DNA of 64,000 nucleotides from Bimastos eiseni (Eukaryota > Annelida > Clitellata > Crassiclitellata > Lumbricidae), in NCBI GenBank assembly GCA_959347315.1, contig OY365810.1, forward strand, positions 11,219,728 through 11,283,727, written 5' to 3'. Under the pieces are notes generated by a model. The model was not told where the DNA came from. It ran no database searches and saw nothing but the letters and a program-made list of their open reading frames with translations. Both the position numbers and the translations under genes were made by a program. Below, in pieces: positions 47,701 to 60,225 of the stretch; positions within the stretch are counted from its first letter, which is position 1; each line of letters begins with the position of its first letter.

Positions 47701-48879
47701 GAGACGATCTGCGGAGTGCAAATTAAGCATTCACGCCAGTAACACACTAATTTTTTTTCGTTCTGACTTGAGGTTGGAACGTCATCGGCCATGCACTGCG
47801 GCGAGAAGAAGATATGCCATCCACTCTGAGATACATTGGATACACGTCAGCACCTTCTGTTCAAATTAACCTTTTTTTGATGGTTAACAGCAGAGCAATG
47901 GCGTAGGAGGCCATGTTCAAATGGTTATAAAAAATATAAATTTGCCGCGGTCTACCATTCTATGCGTATTCCTACCAATTGCGCAACGGAAGTGGCCGTG
48001 TAATCAGCCATTACATTTAAAGGGGAGTGTCAGCTCGCTTTCTCTCGTTCCAGAAAACGAACCAACATTCAGATTTCGCCTCCTTCCCTAACTATCGATC
48101 TACTTTTTGACTGTATTTCTAATCTAGAGAAACAACTACGATTTCTTTTAACTTTTCTTGTTACTTTCAACCAAAAATATCATCCAACACAAATTGCAAT
48201 TATCAACGAGAACAGCACACAATGCTAGAGTTCCACAATGTCTAAACCGAACGCACGACAACTAAAATTGCTAGTCAGCAGCTCTCTACAAATTTCGCGC
48301 GCAATCTGACAACAGCACAGGTGCGATACAGCGGCCGCAGTCTACACCTGCAAAAATTGATCGGCGCAGCGCTCACGCCTTGCACTAAAGATATCCTGAC
48401 TTATATATATATATAATAACGATTAAAACGACTTAAACTATGCACTGTCCAAAACAGGTTTACGGGGAGGATGAGGAGTATGAATATGATGGAGGAAGGG
48501 CCAATATCTCTCCACAGGTCATTCACTGCAAAATAAGAACACTGTCTTTTTCCAAAGTCTATCTCTGTTACTTCAGTTCATTTTACATAGAGTTGTTAGT
48601 ATCTCAGCTGAAAACATTCCAAAACGCAAGATGATTATTGTGGAACGTCGCCAAAATGCAATCCATTTTCAATATCTACATATTATCAGGTGTTTGCAAT
48701 CTTTAAATGGCAAGATGATTTTATATCTTTAGATTTTGAGACGACATAGATGCTGACCAATCTCGTGTACTCTGACGCGACCTATGATATCCTAGACAAC
48801 ACAAAAAATGTAGAAGCTCCCCAAAACGAGAGCATTTGACCAATAAAATAATTTTCCAGATCATTCTTCAGCGGCTCCA
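47701..48879 (+). other. Intergenic, no recognisable feature
   Basis: No convincing exon, RNA gene or element was seen. A short frame at 48,440 (MHCPKQVYGEDEE) is isolated and unsupported. Confidence 0.5.
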
Positions 48880-49500
48880 GTTCATTTCGTCGCATTTTTT
48901 ATCTTTTGATCTTTGCTGCTTCTATTTAAGCGGTATTCTTTACAACAATCCAACTTCTATTAAAATATAATTATTTTCATCAATCCACTTTCCTATACAG
49001 AATGCTTTCATCAATCCCGCTCCATTTAAAACGACATTCTTAACATTAAAATTCAGCATCTAGTTAAACGTAAATTATTTCATAATTCCGGATTCGATTT
49101 AGACACATTTTTTCATCATTCCCGCTTCCATTCAAGCTGAAATATTTTCGTCGTTCGGACTTTGATTTAGGCAGAAATCCCTTAATTAGTTCGGCTTCTA
49201 GTCAAACATAATATTTTTCATCAATCTACCGTCTTGTCGAAATCTTTTCATCATTCCGCTTCCATTTAAACGGGATTCTTTTCATCAATGCAGCGAGGTG
49301 GGTTGTTAGATGGTTCGTTATATGTACGTGGCTGTCACCTCTCGGTGATTTCTTTCGAAATGTGCGCAACCCTAAAATGTGACGAAATGCTACGAAATGA
49401 ACTGTAACGAAATGAATGCGACCAGATGAATGCGACGACATGATCTGCGACGAAATTATGTGCGACGAAATGAATGCGACGAATTGATCTACGACAAAAT
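48880..49500 (+). repeat. Degenerate tandem arrays next to a MULE fragment
   Basis: 48,880-49,290 repeats variants of 'ttcatcaatcc(a/c)gcttccatttaaac'. 49,376-49,500 repeats 'gcgacgaaatgaatgcgac'. The first is in the same orientation as the array at 44,490-44,760. Subterminal tandem arrays of this kind are common in MULE and foldback elements, and a MULE-like ORF fragment follows at once. Confidence 0.6.
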
Positions 49501-49571
49501 TAGCGATAACATTTTTCAGCTACCAAGAATATATGTGATCAGTAATCGTGCCATGTCTTGTATACTTCTAT

Positions 49572-49940
49572 TTAGAGACTGCGCACTTCATTTTGTTTCT
49601 GATCTGGACGCAATGACATCGAATCATATTCAGAATCATCCACACTGTCAATCCAATTCTGGGATGCTTTAACTCTTGTTTTCTTAGCCAAGTTTTGAAT
49701 TGCTCCAAGGCGCCAATGGCTGAGGGGCGCCTCCAAAACTAGGTATTGTCTCCCAGCAAGTTTCCCCCCGCAATTTTGAAATATTTCCACAAAGAAGTAT
49801 AAGGCATCAGACATCTTGCGCAAGAGACATCCACGGATTTCAGCTTTTCCAAACGGTTCTTTAATTGCATTCATAGCAGCTTTTTCAACATCCATGGTGA
49901 CTGGCATTGGGCTTTGCTTGTGAACTGAGTCTCTTTTTTC
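49572..49940 (-). pseudogene. MULE-type transposase fragment
   Basis: The minus-strand frame begins PMPVTMDVEKAAMNAIKE and continues FGKAEIRGCLLRK. This resembles the MULE transposase segment with a catalytic Asp in T-D-E-A and the following 'F..A...GC.FH' element. The His expected after GC is not present in this copy. The frame continues upstream only to the LTR boundary at 49,941, so the LTR insertion may have cut the gene. About 110 residues remain. Confidence 0.6.
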
Positions 49941-50585
49941 TGTAAGAACGCCAAGGGTTCTACTTAAACTAGATCTACTATTATATTAGATACTTAATAA
50001 GTTAGATTATGTTAGGGAGAACTAGCTACACATGAAGAGACAGTTCAGATACAACTATCTTTATTAAATACAGAGTAGATATGATATTAACATATATATG
50101 GTTGTCTAAATACAGAACGATACAAATACTCACAAAGTGATAACGATGTGAGATGCTAGAAGTTGAACATGAAGCTAAGATATTAATAAATTATGTATAT
50201 TATAATAGACAGATCTGACGTACTAAGATATCTGATAATTTCGGAAGTCAGACTGCAAAGTTCCTAACAGTGCTGTAGCTTATAAGTGACTTTCCTCAGC
50301 CAAAGAGGAAACTGGCCTATACTAGAACTGACTACTTTGATTGGTCAGTTACTGACCTCTCAAGGATCAGCTACTGACCACTCTAGCAATGAGGGCTGAC
50401 TGTAAGTGCTAGTTACACTAGAGCCTAAGCGAGTGATTGAAAGAACCTATACTGTCTGTATTAGCGAATGTTCTGCTAAACTGAATGTATAATAATGATC
50501 TCTATTTATATTGTTCAAGCCTATCTATTGTAATGTAATCACGTAATCAGATGTAATCAATGTAATCAGAATAATCACGGTTACA
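49941..50585 (-). mobile_element. LTR of a retrotransposon (minus orientation, 645 bp)
   Basis: It is bounded by TGTAAGAACGCC and CGGTTACA, giving TG...CA ends with a short TGTAA/TTACA inverted terminus. It matches the reverse complement of 59,104-59,689 over nearly its whole length. The poly(A) signal and TATA-like sequence occur on the minus strand. No primer-binding site or gag-pol was seen beside it, and the flanks (tttttc / gtcggt) show no clear target duplication. Confidence 0.78.
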
Positions 50586-52180
50586 GTCGGTCGGCCTTTG
50601 AAAACCGAACCTCCTGGTTCGCCATTTGGAACAGTAACAAAACTAAGATTAAGGAAATATATTCGTCCTGAATTCATCTTGCTCTCATTGTTCCACGTAT
50701 CTTGTACAGAGTTAACAGAAGATCGTGTGAGAGTGACAGCGATGAATTGGCTGTATGTAATCGTCACAGCCGCCACGTGGAAGATGTGGATACGTTTCCC
50801 GTGACTCATCCGTAGACGAATTCAAGTCGAAGGATTACACGACACGAGTATAACATGAAATGAAACACAATCAGAAATGTTAAAAACACGCAATGTAATA
50901 AGTACGCGGAAAACAGTAATATGTAATGTAGTGTAGAAACAAGACGATACAGAAGTTAAGCCATGAGGTAAACCTAAATGCTTATGATGGATGACTATTA
51001 ATGCGATACAAAAGTTAAGCATCGAGTTCTCGAGTTAAAACATGTGAGGGGTGACAAATTAATTTTTGTCACGATCTGCAAGATGAAATTATTCTCATTA
51101 TGTTCGACGAAGTTGGTAGAAATATATCTTCTAATAATTATTATTATGCATAGATTTGCTATATATCGATAATGTTAGATAATGCATGATTAAATGAGTC
51201 AATAATGCAAGCGCTAAAATGGAGATATGCGTATCAATAAGGCACACGAAAACTAAGTCTATTCATACAACTCTGAGGCGACATAAATAAAATAAGTACA
51301 CACTTATCGGGGGTCAGCCGCTGAAAACCGGGCCGTCTGGTCAGTAAAAATAAGACCAAAGCAGAAAACACGATATAAGAAGAAATGTCCGGAAAATAGC
51401 GCTTATAAATATGAAGCGTAAACCAAACAACACGAAAACTAAGGGACTATAACATGTTTGCCCTGAAAACGCGTCGCTACAGAAAAGGACTTCAGACAGA
51501 TGGAAGTTATATCGTCGTACAAACGTACCACGAAGCGACGATGGATGAGCGTAGCTGTATGTAAACTGCACAGCTGACACGGTTGAATGAAAGTTGACCG
51601 TGCTCGTCCAGAAAGCGTGTTCATAGCGTCACGTAGAAAGCGTGCAACCCATGTTGTAAAAATAAAATACAAACATAATCATGAGTGAACATAGCAACAA
51701 TGGGAAAACGGGGAGAAAACGTAATACGAAATCGGAAAACACAAAATGCGAAGAATACAAAAAAAACCGAATTAAGACACAAAAATTCGAAACGCTGGGT
51801 AATCGTCCAAGGGATCGGTTCTCAAAAGGTGACGAGGTAAAGGATAAAACACAATACGAAGGCATGCAAATGATGCAAAATAATTCCTAACGAAGATCAG
51901 GAAAAGAAATAGAAATATGCGCCAAGTCAACGATGGCTGGTTAGTACGAAAATACAATCGATATAAGGGCAGTTAATACGTCAAATAGCAAAGGGGTGCT
52001 AAAGTGAAGTGTGATGACGAATCGGAAAAGATCGCCATGTGCAATGAATAATGAAGCAATGCAGGCAAAAATAACGTACTGAAAAAAACACAGATACAGA
52101 AAAGCACGCAAGACGATTGGCTCGGAACCGGTTGTGAGACGTTAGAATAATAATAAGTAATAATGCCGTTAGGCGAAAAG
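50586..52180 (+). other. AT-rich non-coding region beside the LTR
   Basis: Two short similar segments occur: 'tcggcctttgaaaaccg' near 50,592 and 'tcagccgctgaaaaccggg' near 51,313. Otherwise it holds only AT-rich sequence with spurious frames. It could be untranslated internal sequence of an LTR element; no gag-pol motif is visible. Confidence 0.4.
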
Positions 52181-52189
52181 ATAAGAATA

Positions 52190-52335
52190 AGACGTTGTGG
52201 GCTGTATAAGATAAAATTCCGTTAGAGCGATAAAATAAGAATAAGCCGTTGTGGGCTGTATAAGATAAAATTCCGTTAGAGCGATAAAATAAGAATAAGC
52301 CGTTGTGGGCTGTATAAGATAAAATGCCGTTAGGG
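52190..52335 (+). repeat. 54-bp tandem repeat
   Basis: Units begin gttgtgggctgtataagata at 52,194, 52,248 and 52,302, an exact 54-bp period with very few differences. The first and last units are partial at their outer ends. The minus-strand frame therefore repeats every 18 residues, which is an artefact. Confidence 0.9.
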
Positions 52336-52625
52336 CTGGAATGTAAGCGTGCAGTAACTGATAACATTATGTGTGCATGTCGTAAATTTTAAAGTAGCTG
52401 GTGTCACTACTAGTGTGTTTTGATAATTATGTGACGTAGTGATGTTGATGATGATGATGTCGTTAGAAATTTGACTTGTGAAAGCGCTACGTAAATGAAT
52501 TGGTATAACAAAGATAGTCCCGACAATATGTGCAGTGGAAAATAAAAGTGTTGAATAAAATGTGCTGCTGTGGTAAAGCAAAATTTTGATATTTTCGCAA
52601 ATCACAATACAATACAACTGTTATT

Positions 52626-52829
52626 TGATATCGCCCTTCTTATAGTTTAGTTCAGAAGTGCACACACACCTCAACGGCCAAGTACAGTTGTATTGTAGAG
52701 CAATCTAGCGGGAAGGCTTGCTCAAGGTCCCCACAGAGGGACGCCTCAGCCGAGATTCGAACCTGCTCACTCACCAAACACCAAGGGTTACGGTACGATC
52801 GCTCAAACCAATCGGTCTCCATGCCACAC
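52626..52829 (-). repeat. tRNA-derived SINE, copy 4 (more diverged)
   Basis: Same order of blocks as the other three: 'tatcgcccttct', 'cagaagtgcacacac', 'gcttgctcaaggtcc', 'attcgaacctgctcactca', and a diverged box A. It lies outside the lectin gene, so the family is dispersed. Confidence 0.78.
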
Positions 52830-53503
52830 TTATGATGCAAATAAAACTGAGCGACTAATAAGCGACCAGTGTTTGCTTGTATGATTGTGTGATAATAATA
52901 TGTGCAAAAATTTGCAAAAGCAGTCGCATGTCGCTGGTTACAATCAGGCTTAAAATGACCAAAAATGACACGAAACCTCAAACCGGTCGTAATTGATATT
53001 AATGCAGAAACGATTACAAAAATATATATTTAATACAAATAATATCTAAAACTTTTGTTTGGACTTTCATAAAGGCTTCAAAAACGATTTTTACCAACAG
53101 CCCTATAATGTTACGAGACGGAAAATCATAATTTCGGTTCAAATTTCGCTATCTTTGTTGTCATATTTAATTAGGTTATGGTTCGAGATTTCCCGCCTTC
53201 ATGGTCTCGTTTTGAAGCAGAATATCTCCTTTTCCTGTTCTATTATTAACATATGACCTTAGCTTATCTATTACGCACACAGCTTGCCCAGAAGGAGGTC
53301 GACGTATGTAAACAATATCCGATACCTTGTTAGCAACCCGAGCGCGTGATTTGATCACGTGATACAATCTTGAACTGCGGTTGGCTGATGGTTTTAAGGT
53401 CAGCTATGCGCATGCGCACTGGGTATGACCCGGTCTCTTTAAATGTCACGCACACACGGAATGCAATCTAGTTTGTTTATTTTGAAATACTTAATTCTCG
53501 AAA

Positions 53504-56500
53504 ATGGAAGAGATTATCGCGAATTTGATTAATGCTAAAGGGTCGGATCGAGCAAAAGTGCACGAATTGTTGCAAGAGTATTTGATCATCGATCGCGATG
53601 ACGATCGCGATGAAAGCGAGGTTTTCAGTGATGATGATTTTCGGACAGAATCTGATGCCAACAACGATTCAGATGACCAAGAAGAGAATGAAATGAATGT
53701 TTCGGATTTCGAAGCGGTCATGACGCACGCTAAAACATCTAGCGAGTTCGTAACTGATGACAAAGCCGTTGAATATCAGAAAGCGGTTGAATTCAGGTAA
53801 GCCCCGATTATTTTTTAAATACTGTGCACCACAGGATCCTTGTTTATAGACATTGACGTACCGTTTCTGATTCACTGCAACTCCTATACGAAAATCACTG
53901 TTTAAACTAAGCTCTAAACTGCACCACAGGATCCTTGTTTATAGGCAATCGCATACTGTTTCTGATTCACTGCGACTCCTATACGAAAATCAGTTTAAAT
54001 TCAGCTCTAATTATTGAGCTAATTATTATTACAAGTCTGAGGCATAACTGTAAAGGTTAGCCTGTTCTAGTTGAGCTTGTCTTTATAAATATTCAGGCAT
54101 AACTGCTAGGTTTAGACCCTCTTCTCACTGTGCTCGTTTTCATAAGACCATAGGCATAACGGTTAGGTTTACAACCTGTATTATTGAGCTTGTCTTTAAG
54201 TATTCAGGTATAAATGCAAAAGTTGTGTCATTTCCGCTCTTGCACTACTTCATCTTTTACAATCCTTATTGTGCAATGTACAAGTTTATCGTTAATTGAT
54301 TAAGTTAATGATAGGAAATAATAATTAGTATTTCAATTGCATTTTATTTTTTTATCAGGATTCTTCTCGATAATCAATAATTGCAGTCTACCGGCTGATA
54401 AATCTTGTAAATCGCTGTTTGTTTTGAATGAAGGCTTTTAGCATTGGCTTTGCTTTTTTGTTGCATGGCTTTTATAAAAGCAAACTGAAATGAATTTGAT
54501 CAATAGAAAAAAATATTTGTATATGGGTTGTTTATTTGTAGATGTCAATGTAAGCTTAATAATGGACTCTCATGCAGTAGCCAGTATGCTCCGGAGGACA
54601 TGGTCAGGCGTAGAATGGAAATGGCTGCACTTGTCCCTCGGGATCAAATGTTGGTGCTACTCGGCAAAATTTCTTGCACAATAAACATGTCCAATGAGAC
54701 TTGTCGCAGCAGGAAATCCAGCCAAGTGGTGCGTCAACACCAGCGAACATCATATTATTGGAAAGCCGTCAGATCTGCCGTACAACCTTTAAGTTCATCC
54801 ACGGGATTAGCCAGGACAGACTGACGGGGATTCTCAAGTGGTATAAAACAGAAGGTTTAACACCAAAAGAAAAGCAAAGCGGTGGACGTAAGAACAACAC
54901 CCACTGCTTTCAGTTTAGCGAAATTGAAGATATCATTCGCTTCCTGACAAATTATGCCAGTGAGCATGCGATGATGCTTCCTGGAAGGGTTCCTGGATTT
55001 AAGCGGGATGATATCAAGTTGCTGCCATCGAGCCACACCAAGACCAAAGTGTACGGCATATACAAAACGTGCATGGAACAACATGGAAAACGAGTCGCTG
55101 GATTTTCGACCTTCAAACAGTACTGGCTTCAACTCGTTCCATTCATCACGACGTGCAAGCCAATGACTGATTTGTGTTGGACTTGCCAAAACAACAACAC
55201 GTTGATCTACCGTAGTGCCAATATCGAGGATCATGAAAAAGGTTTGATTTGAACTGCATAGTTTTCTATGATTTTATAGAGAAAAGCAAGAAAGTAAGTT
55301 GTTTGGGAAATTTGAAATGCTGTTGTAGTGTTTTGTTGTTATTAGGAGCACCGAGCTTTGTCTGCATACGAGATTACAATTTGCACTTAACTAAATGGTG
55401 ACAGGTTGACTAGAGCTTTTGACCTGTAACATGGCTTCAAACCTTGTCCAAGGAAGTTACTGCTTACTGACCGTGAGCAAGTCCATCATGCTCAATTGCA
55501 CTGCAGTTGTATTGTATCGTATGACATAACATGGGTTTAAATGGCTCAGATGTTAGAAGCACTGCAAGTTAACCTGTGTCTATCTCTCCTATCTTCCTCT
55601 TCCATCATCCAAATCATTCCAGAACCGTTGAACTGAAGAATTTCTGCCCTTTTGTTCCTTGGAATGTCTTAAACATAAATTTTATAATGATGTCCAGAAT
55701 TGCCTTGTTTGTTGCTAATTAAAAAATCCTGTAGCTGCACTGCCTTCTTTCAAATTAAAATCTTGTAGGTTTCAATTAGTTCACTGGTGCCCCTCGTTGA
55801 AATGAAAATCTCAGTCTTTACAGATTCAATGGTATAAATATAAGACCAATGATGTTCTCTCGATAAATTATTAGTTTTTAAATTAATTATAATACATATT
55901 TTTCACAGGTGACCGGCTTCGTCAACAAGAACAGCATTTGAATGATGTCCAGATTGAACGATCACTCTACAAATCCATGGTTGACGAGGCAAAATCAACA
56001 TGCCTGGAATTCGGTCTCTCTGATTTGCAAGCAAGTGCTCCGTGTAGCCGCAGCATGTCCATGCACTACAGTTTTGACTATGCACAGCAAGTACATTTGC
56101 CGAGTGATCCTTTACAGCCAGGACCAATATACTTCCTTGTTCCACGCAAGTTAGGCATATTTGGTGTCTGCTGTAAAGGGGTTCCTCGACAAGTGAACTT
56201 TCTGATTGACGAAGCCCATCTCATCAGTAAGGGTTCGAATGCTGTTGTGTCCTATTTGCATTATTTCTTTCAGCATTATGGATTTGGTGAGACTGATGTC
56301 AAGCTTCATTGTGATAACTGTTCAGGCCAAAACAAGAATCGTTTCATGCTTTGGTACTGTGCATGGAGGGTTGCCATTGGTCTTCACAAGTCTATAGTGT
56401 TGAATTTTTTAATCGTAGGACACACAAAGTTTGCCCCGGATTGGTGTTTTGGGCTTCTGAAACAGGCATTCAGACGCCATGCAGTGTCATCTCTGTCAGA

Positions 56501-57487
56501 AATGGCATCTGTGGTGAATGGAAGTGCTTCTGTAAATCAGAGTCAGCTTGTTGGCCTGGAAGATGGAACATCCTTGGTCTCGGTTGGAGATTGGCAAGAA
56601 CATCTGCGGCCATATTTTCGGGCATTAAAAAACATCGGCATTTCAGGTTAGATGAAGTGACATTCAACTACATAATTTTTTTCACTTACATGTGCATCAG
56701 AGAAAATGCATGGAAATTTGTAGATTATTATTAATGCCTGTCATTGCAGTACTTAACTAAAATGCTACAAGTTATCTATAATTATGATAAAATTATTGTG
56801 CATATTATTTTGATTCTGTTCTGACCCTTTAAATATTATTTTAATTTAATTTCACCTTTGATTCCAAGCTACTTGTTCATTGGGTTTTTTACACTGGAGT
56901 GCTTCTAACTGGTTTACACTGCGAGAAGTACTTTGTAATTGTTTGAACATGATACAATTATTATGCATTTCAGGTTTGATTCTGCTCACCCTGGGATGGT
57001 GTTTGCCAGGGTGTCACCTGAGGATCCAGAAGTGCCTTTCCAGCTTTTCAAGAGCAAGGATGCACTACCAATGGAAGCGCCAACTCCAATCACATCTTCA
57101 GGGATTGATGATGCAAGGAAGTGGTATCTATACCACAAGATTCGACCTTTTGTTGCAGATCCGTGGAAGGAAGTGATGTGTCCATTGCCCGAAGTACTGC
57201 AGCCTTCTCCAGCTGGACTTGAGGACAAAGAACCCTTGGAGAAAGCAGTTTCCATTGAGAATTCTGGACAAAACTGCGCTTCCTCTTCTATTGAACCAGA
57301 TCCACCGGTTGGTAAAACACGTAAAACTCGCGGACGTGGTGGCAGAAGACCTCTGTCTTCGCTGGTTGACACTGGAAGCATCGGCAAAGGGCAGACAGAA
57401 GGGAAGAGTCGTGGACGTGGTGTTGAAAATCGCGGGCGGGTTACTCGTTCTGGCCGAAATGTAAAACCAGTTGTCCGGCTGGAGTGA
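53504..57487 (+). CDS. DUF7869-like, DDE-transposase-like gene (four exons, probably damaged)
   Basis: Exons 53504-53796, 54542-55241, 55909-56646 and about 56974-57487. Exon 1 is very acidic. Exon 1 to 2 joins in phase 2 as RCQC, the start of a Cys-containing region. Exon 2 to 3 joins in phase 1 as HEKGDRL. Later motifs are LCWTCQNNN, YSFDYAQQVHLP, LHCDNCSGQNKNR and GHTKFAPDWCFG, the pattern of the DUF7869 family, whose Asp residues suggest an RNase H-like fold. The C terminus is Arg/Gly-rich. Two faults are visible: a one-base frame change near 54,765-54,790, and the exon 3 to 4 junction, which is out of frame by one at the obvious splice sites. It is likely a decaying transposon-derived gene. 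Family naming is from memory of motifs. Confidence 0.7.
53820..54215 (+). repeat. Two tandem repeat sets in intron 1 of the DUF7869-like gene
   Basis: A unit of about 95 bp containing 'caccacaggatccttgttta' occurs twice (about 53,825 and 53,921). Then a unit of about 55 bp with 'ggcataactg' and 'gagcttgtctttat' recurs about four times (54,045-54,215). Confidence 0.75.
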
Positions 57488-57949
57488 CCTGCTAATTCAC
57501 TTTTTATATATTCTAAATATTGTTTCATTATTATTATGTGGGTGAGCTCGCTTGTGTTTTGGTTTGTGTGCTGGGTTGTCAATCGAGGGTTAAGTATTCA
57601 AATCTCCTCTAGGGCAGAGATTTGCATCAATAATTCTGCTCTGCCTGCACCTCATTACCAACTAAGCTATGACGATTTCACTGATTGCCCACTATCGCTA
57701 GGAAGGTGAGACGGTGAGGGAGAAGATTTGTCCCGCTCTGATATGCCGAGGCTAAGATATGAAGTTGCTAATGCTTCACACTAATGACTGCCTTTCCGGC
57801 TAGCTTATATTCTCTATTTCCTCTATAATTTAGATCTAAAATTTTGTCATAAATTTTATTTGGATTGTTATATTTAATTTCTATAAAAAAATTGGCTCTT
57901 AAACGTCTGTTAGTATTAGACTGTATACATAAGATTTGTCTTTTTGTTG

Positions 57950-58405
57950 TAGATCCATGGACGAATGTGAATGCCTGTTGCTACACATGAACTCGAAGAC
58001 GACGCCTTGGACAAAACAGAGCCGAAAAGAAGAATGGACAAAAATACATCAATTTCTTTATAACTCCGCCACTGCTTGTACTCTGGCAGTGCCAGTCCCA
58101 AGCCTGGATAAAGGAGGAGGGCGACATCACTAATCTTTTTTATCAAACAGTGTCGTTAAAATGAAGCTACTACATCCGTTGACGATCCAGAGCCACCGAT
58201 CGCCAAACTGGACGACACGATGTAGAAGACCTTTTAACACTTGCAGATGGTCGACTGAAGGGTTAGATCATGTTTCCACAGGGGACCCAGAACACAAAGG
58301 AAGCACATCATCCTGTGGTGATTCAGGATCATCTGTTCCTGGTACATCTTAAACTCTAGGTGGTGGTGGCAGAAGACCAGTGTCTTTGCCAGTTGACGCT
58401 GAATA
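57950..58405 (+). pseudogene. Decayed duplicate of the 3' exon of the DUF7869-like gene
   Basis: 'agatccatggacgaatgtgaa' parallels the DPWKEVM codons near 57,159. 'gatccagagccaccgat' parallels 57,299. 'ggtggtggcagaagaccagt' with 'ttgccagttgacgctgaa' parallels 57,337-57,375. Stops and frameshifts interrupt it. It is a local tandem copy of about 250 bp of coding sequence, spread over 450 bp. Confidence 0.72.
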
Positions 58406-59103
58406 CATAGTGTGACTGGAATAAACTGTCATTTTATTTCTGTGTTTTTATTATATGGATGTTAATTTTATCCATTACTGTATTGCAATATCTAATTCCT
58501 TAGCAGGTAACAGCTGCTTAACCTCTCTCGGAATTTGAGACTTTTGTAATAAAATTGACATTTAGTTTCAATGATTTTTCGTTGGTCAACTGGAATAACT
58601 TTAATAACTTTGTTCCTACTTGAGATATCTACACCAAATTTCGACAGTACATTTGCAATACCTGCAGCTGCAATGGTGCCAAATTTAAGTAAAATCGGTT
58701 CAAAAACAATAGCCGTTGCTAAGGAGATTATAAAAATAATATGCCTAAACTTTGCACGCAGTTTTCTCGAATAGCACTTTACGTAAATGGTCACACTGGA
58801 AATTCTATAACTTTGGCTGTATGCAAGGCATAAACTAGCTGAAAACGGTTTTGGAAAGGTAAATCTAGCAGCTTCAGGATGGTGCAAAAAACAGGAAAAA
58901 ATAGTTCGTATACATGTTTCGTGCTGACGAGTCACATATATGCATTGCAGGTTTAAGATAAGCAGGTAGAAGCGTAAGCGTAGGATGTTTGTTAAGCTGT
59001 GTCAGACAAAAATGCAATCAGATATACAGCGAAAATAATAAAACTAATGCAAATCAACTGTGCAGAAAAATGTGTGTTTGGTTGGATACATATCTGTTAG
59101 AAC
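58406..59103 (+). other. Intergenic, no supported gene
   Basis: A 147-codon minus-strand frame (58,492-58,935) has no recognisable domain, no homologue that I know and low coding character. I treat the stretch as non-coding. Confidence 0.5.
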
Positions 59104-59689
59104 TGTAACCGTGATTATTCTGAACATTACATTACAATAGATAGGCTTGAACAATATATATAGAGATCATTATTATACATTCAGTTTAGCAGAACATTCG
59201 CTAATACAGACAGGATAGGTTCTGTCAGTCACTGGCGTAGGCTGGGTGTAACTATCACTTACAGACAGCCTCCATTGCTTGAGTGGTCGGTAACTGAGCA
59301 AACAAAGTAGTCTGTTCTAGGATAGGCCAGTTTCCTCTTTAGCTGAGGAAAGTCACTTATAAGCTACAGCACTGTTAGGAACGGGGCAGTCTGACTTTCG
59401 AAGAACTCTAGCTATCTTGTCAGGCTCGTCAACTCGTATCATCTTAGAGCTCGGACGTTATCATCTCACTCATACTCATATTAGTAAGTATATGTAACTG
59501 TTATGTATTAGTCACAATCATTATATATATATTATTATTATTACCTCTTCTTCTCTGTATTTAATAAAGATAAGTTGTAATCTAACTGTCTCTTCATGTG
59601 TAGCTAGTTTCCCCTAACATAATCTAATTCATTAAGCATCTAATATAATAGTAGAGCTAGTTTTAAGTAGAACCCTTAGCGTTCTTACA
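59104..59689 (+). mobile_element. Solo LTR (plus orientation, 586 bp) with 4-bp target duplication
   Basis: It starts TGTAACCGTG and ends CGTTCTTACA. GAAC lies immediately on both sides (59100-59103 and 59690-59693). TATA-like sequence (tatatatagag) lies near 59,155. An AATAAA within 'tttaataaagat' lies near 59,562. It is the same family as the LTR at 49,941-50,585, facing the other way. The matching flanks and absence of an internal region indicate a solo LTR left by recombination. Confidence 0.82.
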
Positions 59690-60225
59690 GAACGACGAAA
59701 AATGCTAATCACTAATATAAATAGATCGTAGCGTGATGATGAAGGTTGTAGCAATGAGATATTGATGTATCAAAAAGTATGTCTTAGCATGAAGTAATGT
59801 AAAGCTAAGGCGCGCGATGTACACAAGATGCTACGTTATAACAAGATGACAACATGCCAGAAGAAAAGTAAGAATCACGGATAGGCAATGTGCTGAAAAA
59901 TGAACTGAACTTACGTTGGTCTGAAGAGTACATGTCTATCTGATACCTGGTTAACGAGTTTGAAAATGTCTTTGTTGTGTGATCTGAAGGTACCTCTGAA
60001 TCGTCTGTTTGGTCGTGGTGGAATACGTAACAGTGGATGCTCATGAGGCAGGGTATGACGAGTAATTGACTTTGCTGCGTGTATACGCTATAACGCGCAG
60101 ATTGCACCAGAGTGAATAGACAAGTCTAGCGACGGCTAACTGTCGGTTTTGATGTGCCTGTGATGGGCTATGACGTCGTTGTATGAGTCACTGATGATGA
60201 CATCGGCTTCGATGATGTAAGGGCT

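Noticed and set aside
51341..51865. Overlapping minus-strand frames rich in Phe/Leu/Ser
   Set aside because: They have no recognisable domain and their composition reflects the A-rich plus strand.
52190..52335. CRISPR-like array
   Set aside because: It is a simple 54-bp head-to-tail tandem repeat without unique spacers, in animal DNA.
58492..58935. 147-codon minus-strand frame
   Set aside because: No domain, signal peptide or conserved motif was recognised. Its length is compatible with chance in AT-rich DNA.
49941..59689. A single giant DNA transposon with 600-bp terminal inverted repeats
   Set aside because: The ends are TG...CA with a poly(A) signal, and the right copy has its own 4-bp target duplication, so LTR insertions explain them better.
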